Origin: Lachnospiraceae bacterium
GTDB lineage: Bacteria; Bacillota; Clostridia; Lachnospirales; Lachnospiraceae
Length of the DNA: 64,000 bases
Reading direction: 5' to 3'
Assembly: GCA_017518185.1 (NCBI GenBank)
Contig: JAFWWB010000059.1
Location: forward strand, 1-64,000
Shown: positions 62,316-64,000 of the stretch, in pieces
How the letters are laid out: every line of letters begins with the position of its first letter
Numbering within the stretch: the first letter of the stretch is position 1
The notes under the pieces: model-generated
Told to the model about the DNA's origin: nothing
Seen by the model: the letters and a program-made list of their open reading frames with translations, nothing else
Database searches by the model: none
Program-made: the position numbers and the translations under genes

Positions 62316-63269
62316 ATGGTATTTGCACCGGTTACAATAGCCACATTGAACAGATATGATCACTTAAAGCGCTGTATCGAATCACTAAGCAGGAATAAGT
62401 GGGCAGATAAGACGGATATATATATTTCCCTTGATTACCCACCTTCAGAAAAATATGTAGAAGGATATAAAAGAATAAAGGAATATCTTTGTGCTGGGAT
62501 AAAAGGATTTAAAAGTGTAAAGGTATATTTTCAATCCCATAACCTTGGCGCGGCAGAAAATGCCTACTTTATTAGGGAAGAAGCATTTAAGGAATATGAT
62601 TGTTATATAGGATCAGAAGATGATAATGAATTTGCTCCGAATTTTTTGGATTATATGAATAAAGGATTAGAATTGATAAAGAACGATGATTCTATTATAG
62701 CACTTACAGGACATTCCTATCCGGTTGAATGGCCTGAGGATGAACAGAATGTTGAAAAAATCTGTACATTGTATGATTGCTGGGGAGTTGCCTTGTGGAA
62801 GGATGATTACTATAAAGCGAAGTATTATATTGAAAATGAGATGGAAAAAGAGATAAAAGAGAAAGGAGGGCTCAATAAACTCTTTAAAAGGCAACGTTTT
62901 TTGATGTGTGCTACTATAGATTATTTTCAAGGGAGAAATAAGGATATGGAAATAAATGGTCACATGAGGATGATGGATACAACTATGGCCATTTACTGTA
63001 TTATGAAGGGAAAGTATATGGTTATGCCCAAAGTATCTTTGGTTAGGAATTATGGTGCTGATGGTAGTGGTGTGCATACGGAAGGTTTAGGATATTGTTG
63101 GCATAAGCAGATAATTAGCGAAGATAAAGAATTCGAGTTTAGAACATTATCGCCATTTGTATATAATACGGGAATTGATAAAGTTTTCAATTCATATATT
63201 TTCAGAAGCGTAAAATCTGCTGTGATACAGAGAATAAAGTACGAGTTGGATTGTTTGATGCATAAATGA
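62316..63269 (+). CDS. Glycosyltransferase, GT-A fold
   Basis: 317 residues. APVTIATLNRYDHLKRCIES at the start and YIGSEDDNEFAPNFLDYMN with the acidic D-x-D-like metal site are typical of GT2-like enzymes. Probably adds one sugar of the polysaccharide repeat. Ten bases after the flippase; AT-rich. Confidence 0.82.
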   Translation: MVFAPVTIATLNRYDHLKRCIESLSRNKWADKTDIYISLDYPPSEKYVEGYKRIKEYLCAGIKGFKSVKVYFQSHNLGAAENAYFIREEAFKEYDCYIGSEDDNEFAPNFLDYMNKGLELIKNDDSIIALTGHSYPVEWPEDEQNVEKICTLYDCWGVALWKDDYYKAKYYIENEMEKEIKEKGGLNKLFKRQRFLMCATIDYFQGRNKDMEINGHMRMMDTTMAIYCIMKGKYMVMPKVSLVRNYGADGSGVHTEGLGYCWHKQIISEDKEFEFRTLSPFVYNTGIDKVFNSYIFRSVKSAVIQRIKYELDCLMHK

Positions 63270-63293
63270 TGTTACATTTGAATGGAGAAAAAT

Positions 63294-64000
63294 ATGAAGA
63301 AGCTCATGATTTTAGGTGGTTCAAGATACGCTATTCCTGTGATAAAGAAAGCGCATGAGTTGGGATTGTATGTTATTACTTGCGATTATTTACCAGATAA
63401 TATAGCCCATAAGTATTCAGATGAATTTTGTGATATTTCAATTATTGAAAAAGAGAAGGTTTTAACAGCTGCAAAGGATAGGAAAATTGATGGAATTATT
63501 TCGTTTGCTTGTGATCCGGGAGTTGTGACAGCAGCATATGTAGCAGAAAAGATGAACCTTCCATTTCAAGGGCCGTATGATTCCGTTTGCGTACTACAAG
63601 ATAAAGGGAGATTTAGAGGTTTTCTTACGGAAAATGATTTCAATTGTCCACATGCAGGAAGTTACAAGAAAATTGAAGAAGCATTAACTGATATAGATGT
63701 ATATAATTGGCCGGTGATAGTTAAACCAACGGATTCGGCTGGGAGTAAAGGGGTTACAAGGGTTGAGAATCCGAAGGGTTTAGAAAAAGCAATTCAAATT
63801 GCTATCAAAGAGTCCCACAATGGAGAATATTTGGTTGAAGATTTCCTGACTTTTGATGGTTATCATTCCAGCGCGGATGCGTTTACGATAGATGGGAAAC
63901 TTGTGTTTATATGCTATTCTGATCAGTTATTTGATCCTGAAGCAGATAATCCGTATACACCCGCATATATTATATGGCCTTCTACTATGAAAAAAAAGCA
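63294..64000 (+). CDS. ATP-grasp protein, cut by window end
   Basis: Only the first ~235 codons are present. MKKLMILGGSRYAIPVIKKA (a Rossmann-like N-terminal domain), KGRFRGFLTEN and PVIVKPTDSAGSKGV with the ATP-binding loop identify the ATP-grasp superfamily (carbamoyl-phosphate-synthase-like). Such enzymes couple ATP to amide or peptide bond formation, here probably modifying a sugar or amino sugar in the polysaccharide. GGAG lies eight bases before the ATG. The gene continues past position 64000. Confidence 0.85.
   Translation, partial: MKKLMILGGSRYAIPVIKKAHELGLYVITCDYLPDNIAHKYSDEFCDISIIEKEKVLTAAKDRKIDGIISFACDPGVVTAAYVAEKMNLPFQGPYDSVCVLQDKGRFRGFLTENDFNCPHAGSYKKIEEALTDIDVYNWPVIVKPTDSAGSKGVTRVENPKGLEKAIQIAIKESHNGEYLVEDFLTFDGYHSSADAFTIDGKLVFICYSDQLFDPEADNPYTPAYIIWPSTMKKK

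Overview
The window looks like chromosomal DNA of a saccharolytic, anaerobic Firmicute, most likely a Lachnospiraceae-type Clostridium. Reasons: near-consensus TTGACA/TATAAT promoters and strong GGAGG ribosome sites, a SigI/RsgI pair, a LoaP-type NusG paralogue, an AckA/Pta acetate branch, a LacI-controlled hexuronate operon, class 1B PyrD, FeoAB, and GAF/GGDEF remnants of a type common in that family. Genus and species cannot be fixed from the sequence. I see no rRNA, tRNA, CRISPR array, insertion sequence or replication origin.

Layout. 1-5 kb: aldose epimerase, rhomboid protease, a decayed GAF/GGDEF gene, and an SDR / small membrane protein / GH27 alpha-galactosidase operon. 5-16.3 kb is a signalling block: a FIST-domain hybrid histidine kinase, a REC-HD-GYP c-di-GMP phosphodiesterase, a lipoprotein and SulP permease on the other strand, then a membrane hybrid kinase translationally coupled to a TIR-transmembrane-BspA-repeat receptor-like protein. 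16.3-24.5 kb: a heterodimeric ABC exporter, a GH3 lipoprotein and FeoAB. 24.5-34 kb: mazG, then a long minus-strand run (acetate kinase, a pectin methylesterase-like ORF lying in frame behind the ackA stop, rsmI, pyrD, Fe-alcohol dehydrogenase, aldehyde dehydrogenase, glycosyltransferase) preceded by a cytosolic clan-A glycosidase candidate. 34-44.6 kb: a LacI regulator and the hexuronate operon uxaC-uxaB-uxaA-pta-kduI-kduD-kdgK-eda. Two 16-bp LacI-type operators mark this regulon. 44.8-50.4 kb: sigI-rsgI and ileS.

50.6-64 kb is an accessory, visibly AT-richer region. It starts with a loaP antiterminator gene and ends in exopolysaccharide genes (glycosyltransferases, WbsX-like protein, acetyltransferase, Wzx flippase, ATP-grasp). 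Between and inside them sit a damaged AAA-ATPase/PD-(D/E)XK gene, a RelE/ParE-type toxin-antitoxin pair, an MntA/HepT pair, an orphan antitoxin copy, an ABC-ATPase + TOPRIM-like pair, a HicB-like gene, and an ABC-ATPase + PIN-nuclease pair joined by ATGA overlaps to the polysaccharide genes.

How it works together. Methyl-esterified polygalacturonate would be de-esterified. Galacturonate goes through UxaC, UxaB and UxaA to 2-keto-3-deoxygluconate; unsaturated uronates enter through KduI and KduD. KdgK and Eda give pyruvate and glyceraldehyde-3-phosphate, and Pta (inside the operon) with AckA (just across the regulator) makes ATP and acetate. SigI/RsgI next door may sense extracellular polysaccharide. 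The 50-64 kb region is the best place to look for an undescribed system: two different two-gene ATPase-effector modules built into a LoaP-headed surface-polysaccharide locus. The TIR-BspA receptor-like protein at 14.7 kb is the second candidate.
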